Positions 5,980 to 7,944 of a DNA stretch of 7,944 nucleotides are shown one piece after another. Positions within the stretch are counted from its first letter, which is position 1, and each line of letters begins with the position of its first letter. The position numbers and the translations under genes are program-made. Source of the DNA: Candidatus Aminicenantota bacterium (GTDB lineage Bacteria > Acidobacteriota > Aminicenantia > Aminicenantales > Aminicenantaceae); the NCBI GenBank assembly GCA_030617525.1, contig JAUWVG010000087.1, positions 1-7,944 of the forward strand, written 5' to 3'. Below the pieces are notes generated by a model. That model ran no database searches. It was given only the letters and a program-made list of their open reading frames with translations, and had not been told where the DNA came from.

Positions 5980-6041
5980 ACTTTGTGGTTTTATTCCCTT
6001 TTGGAAAAAAGAAACGTAAAAGACTCTGTCTAAAAAGAAGG
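5968..6041 (+). promoter_or_regulatory. Inverted repeat that could mask the secA-like ribosome binding site
   Basis: CTTTTTAGAC (5972-5981) and GTCTAAAAAG (6028-6037) are a perfect 10-bp inverted repeat. It extends past one mismatch by three more pairs (5968-5970 with 6039-6041). The 3' arm runs into the Shine-Dalgarno AAGGA (6038-6042). The 5' arm contains the stop TAG (5977-5979) of the small ORF, so ribosomes ending there would open the stem. A local AGAC-TCT-GTCT hairpin (6021-6031) could compete for the same arm. Confidence 0.45.
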
Positions 6042-6046
6042 AAATA

Positions 6047-7944
6047 ATGATAAAAAGAAAAAACAGCAGCATTTCAAATTCATACAACAAAATGCTTGGC
6101 AGTCCGGTCGAGTATGATCTCCGTGTTTACGAGAGTATTTTGTCCGAGGTCAAAACGCTCGATCTGACGAAAGCCACTAATGAAAAGATAAAAAAGCAGT
6201 CTTCCGATCTAAGCCGTAGGGCAAAAAATGGAGACCCTCTCGACGAGTTATTGGTTGAAGCCTATTCTCTTGTCCGGGAGACATCCAGGCGGACGATCGG
6301 CTTAAGACCATTTGATGTCCAGATTCTTGCTGGGATCGCCCTGCATCAGGGCAAGCTTGTCGAAATGCCCACAGGGGAAGGAAAGACTCTTGCGGCCGTA
6401 TTCCCGGTCTATCTCAATGCCTTATCATGTCAAGGGGTTCATGTCCTGACGTTTAATGATTATTTGGCCCGCCGCGATGCCGAATGGATGGGACCCATAT
6501 ACAAGTTTTTAGGGCTGAGTGTAGGCCATGTCCAGGATGGAATGGAGACCGCTGACCGCCAGAAGGCGTATGCTTGCGACATTACGTATGCGACGGCCAA
6601 AGAGGCGGGTTTTGATTTTTTGCGCGACCATCTGTGCTATGAAAAAGAGAATCTTGTGCAGCGGAGCTTTCATTTTGCTCTGGTCGATGAGGCAGATTCT
6701 ACCCTTATCGATGAAGCCCGTGTTCCTCTGGTCATTGCCGGGAGTATCGGGGAATCCCTGGAAGATCCCGGACACCTGGCAAAAATGGTCAAAAACATCA
6801 AACCGGGTGTCGATTTTGAAACCGACGACGGGAAACGCAATATCTTTCTCACTGACCAAGGGCTGAAATATTTTGAAGACACGTTGAACTGCGGCAACCT
6901 GCACGACTCCGAAAACCTGGACCTTTTGACCCGGATCAATCTGGCGCTTCATGCCGAATTTCTTATCCACCGCGATGTTGATTACATCATAAGGAACGGG
7001 AAGATCGAAGTTGTCGATGAGTTTACAGGCCGGGTTGTTGAAGACAGACACTGGCCGGATGGTCTTCAGTCTGCTTTAGAAACCAAAGAAAAACTCCGGC
7101 GGGGAGCCAGTGGAACTCTCCTGGGACAAATCACTCTTCAGCATTTTTTGAGCCTCTATCCCAAGCTTTGCGGAATGACGGCCACGGCCCAGTCCGCAGC
7201 AGAAGAACTCCTTACTTTTTATGAACTGAAAACTGTAGTCATCCCGCCGCACAAACCAAACATCCGGAAGGATTTTCCCGATGAGGTATTTACTCACAGG
7301 GACGCCAAAACCAAGGCTCTTCTCAGTGAAATCAGAAAATGCCATAAAAGGGAACGCCCTATCCTCGTTGGAACGGCAAGTGTAGAGGAATCTGAGGAGC
7401 TTGCCGCAGAGCTCAAACACGCAGGCATCGACTGCAAAGTTCTCAATGCCAAAAACGATGAATTGGAAGCAGGGATAATAGCTCAAGCCGGTGCTCCTGG
7501 AGCCGTTACTATTTCGACAAACATGGCCGGCAGGGGGACGGATATCAAACTGGGTGGCGATTCCGAGCAGGAGAGAGAGAAAGTTGTAGCGCTTGGAGGA
7601 CTCTATGTTATCGGCACAAACAGGCATGAAAGTTTGAGGATAGATATTCAGCTGCGCGGACGTGCCGGACGCCAGGGAGATCCCGGTTCATCCCGATTTT
7701 TTGTCAGCCTTGAAGACAATTTAATGGAAAAATTTGGATTAAAAAACTTCTTTCCGCAAAAAATCCGGGACCTAAAGCAAAATGATCCCCTTTCCCATCC
7801 TTTAGTCAATCGTGAGGTGGCCCGCAGTCAGAGGGTTATAGAAGGCCAGAATTTTGATGTCCGGAAGACTCTGTGGAAATATTCTTCATTGGTCGAGGAA
7901 GAGAGAAAGCTGATTCAACTCCAACGGCAGGAGTTTCTAAATGA
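6047..7944 (+). CDS. Divergent SecA-like preprotein translocase ATPase, cut by the right edge
   Basis: 632 codons are visible and the frame is still open at the window end. Order of SecA parts: N-terminal helix and Q-motif region (GLRPFDVQ), Walker A MPTGEGKT (107-114), DEAD box DEAD (214-217) within a LIDEAR block, the preprotein-crosslinking insertion ending DEFTGR..WPDGLQ, motif GMTATA (376-381), NBD2 with ILVGTASVE, TNMAGRGTD (491-499) and RGRAGRQGDPGSS (537-549), then the start of the helical scaffold (NFDVRK). All ATPase motifs are present, so it should be an active motor that pushes proteins through SecYEG or a related channel. It departs from housekeeping SecA at GMTATA (usually GMTGTA) and YSSL (usually YDDV). 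The start is supported by AAGGA at 6038-6042. An accessory SecA is my preferred reading; length and the C-terminal zinc site cannot be judged. Confidence 0.85.
   Translation, partial: MIKRKNSSISNSYNKMLGSPVEYDLRVYESILSEVKTLDLTKATNEKIKKQSSDLSRRAKNGDPLDELLVEAYSLVRETSRRTIGLRPFDVQILAGIALHQGKLVEMPTGEGKTLAAVFPVYLNALSCQGVHVLTFNDYLARRDAEWMGPIYKFLGLSVGHVQDGMETADRQKAYACDITYATAKEAGFDFLRDHLCYEKENLVQRSFHFALVDEADSTLIDEARVPLVIAGSIGESLEDPGHLAKMVKNIKPGVDFETDDGKRNIFLTDQGLKYFEDTLNCGNLHDSENLDLLTRINLALHAEFLIHRDVDYIIRNGKIEVVDEFTGRVVEDRHWPDGLQSALETKEKLRRGASGTLLGQITLQHFLSLYPKLCGMTATAQSAAEELLTFYELKTVVIPPHKPNIRKDFPDEVFTHRDAKTKALLSEIRKCHKRERPILVGTASVEESEELAAELKHAGIDCKVLNAKNDELEAGIIAQAGAPGAVTISTNMAGRGTDIKLGGDSEQEREKVVALGGLYVIGTNRHESLRIDIQLRGRAGRQGDPGSSRFFVSLEDNLMEKFGLKNFFPQKIRDLKQNDPLSHPLVNREVARSQRVIEGQNFDVRKTLWKYSSLVEEERKLIQLQRQEFLN

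Noticed and set aside
6509..7627. Two long minus-strand ORFs (180 and 183 codons) opposite the SecA-like gene
   Set aside because: They lie wholly antisense to strongly conserved SecA motifs, show no recognisable domain, and are explained as shadows of SecA codon use.
7941..7944. ATGA at the window end as the stop of the SecA-like gene or the start of an overlapping gene
   Set aside because: Both the ATG (7941) and the TGA (7942) are out of the SecA frame, which is still open at 7944; nothing downstream is visible to judge a new gene.

Overview
The window is about 7.9 kb of compact bacterial DNA of moderate GC, with two genes cut by the window edges. The best clue to the host is the exported vWA-like protein at 1098-2366, which resembles the 'VWFA-related Acidobacterial domain' proteins (TIGR03436 type) that are abundant in Acidobacteriota and Aminicenantes-like bacteria. 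That placement is an inference from one protein style, not from a marker gene. Lipoprotein and Sec-type signal peptides, consensus sigma-70 promoters (TTGACA/17-18/TATAAT type) and clear Shine-Dalgarno sites at most genes all fit a bacterium.

Left part (1-2366): two divergent genes for exported proteins. On the minus strand, running off the left edge, is a cofactor-independent Asp/Glu racemase (MurI fold) that carries a lipoprotein signal peptide and both catalytic cysteines. On the plus strand is the vWA-like exported protein. Each has its own promoter in the 258-base intergenic space, where I see nothing else convincing.

Middle-left (2362-2703): a 337-base gap holding a 64-bp direct repeat (50 bp perfect) whose copies flank a segment able to fold into a large imperfect hairpin. 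The first copy supplies the stop codon of the vWA gene. This looks like a dispersed intergenic repeat.

Centre (2704-4805): two plus-strand genes overlapping by ATGA. The first is an APS/PAPS reductase (CysH family, four Fe-S cysteines) that makes sulfite. The second is a fold-type II PLP enzyme of the threonine synthase / cysteate synthase group. The coupling suggests that sulfite made by the first is captured by the second to form a sulfonated amino acid such as L-cysteate; this is the most attractive metabolic hypothesis in the window. The reductase has an odd CX4C in place of the usual CX2C.

Right part (4932-7944): an FmdB-type zinc-ribbon protein (minus) and a MarR-family regulator (plus) are divergently transcribed from overlapping promoters with a near-perfect palindromic operator between them. 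Next, a good promoter precedes a 78-residue very hydrophobic small ORF and a divergent SecA-like ATPase that runs off the right edge. The secA Shine-Dalgarno lies in the 3' arm of an inverted repeat whose 5' arm overlaps the small ORF's stop codon, which suggests translational coupling between the two.

No tRNA, rRNA, CRISPR array, transposase or integrase was seen.
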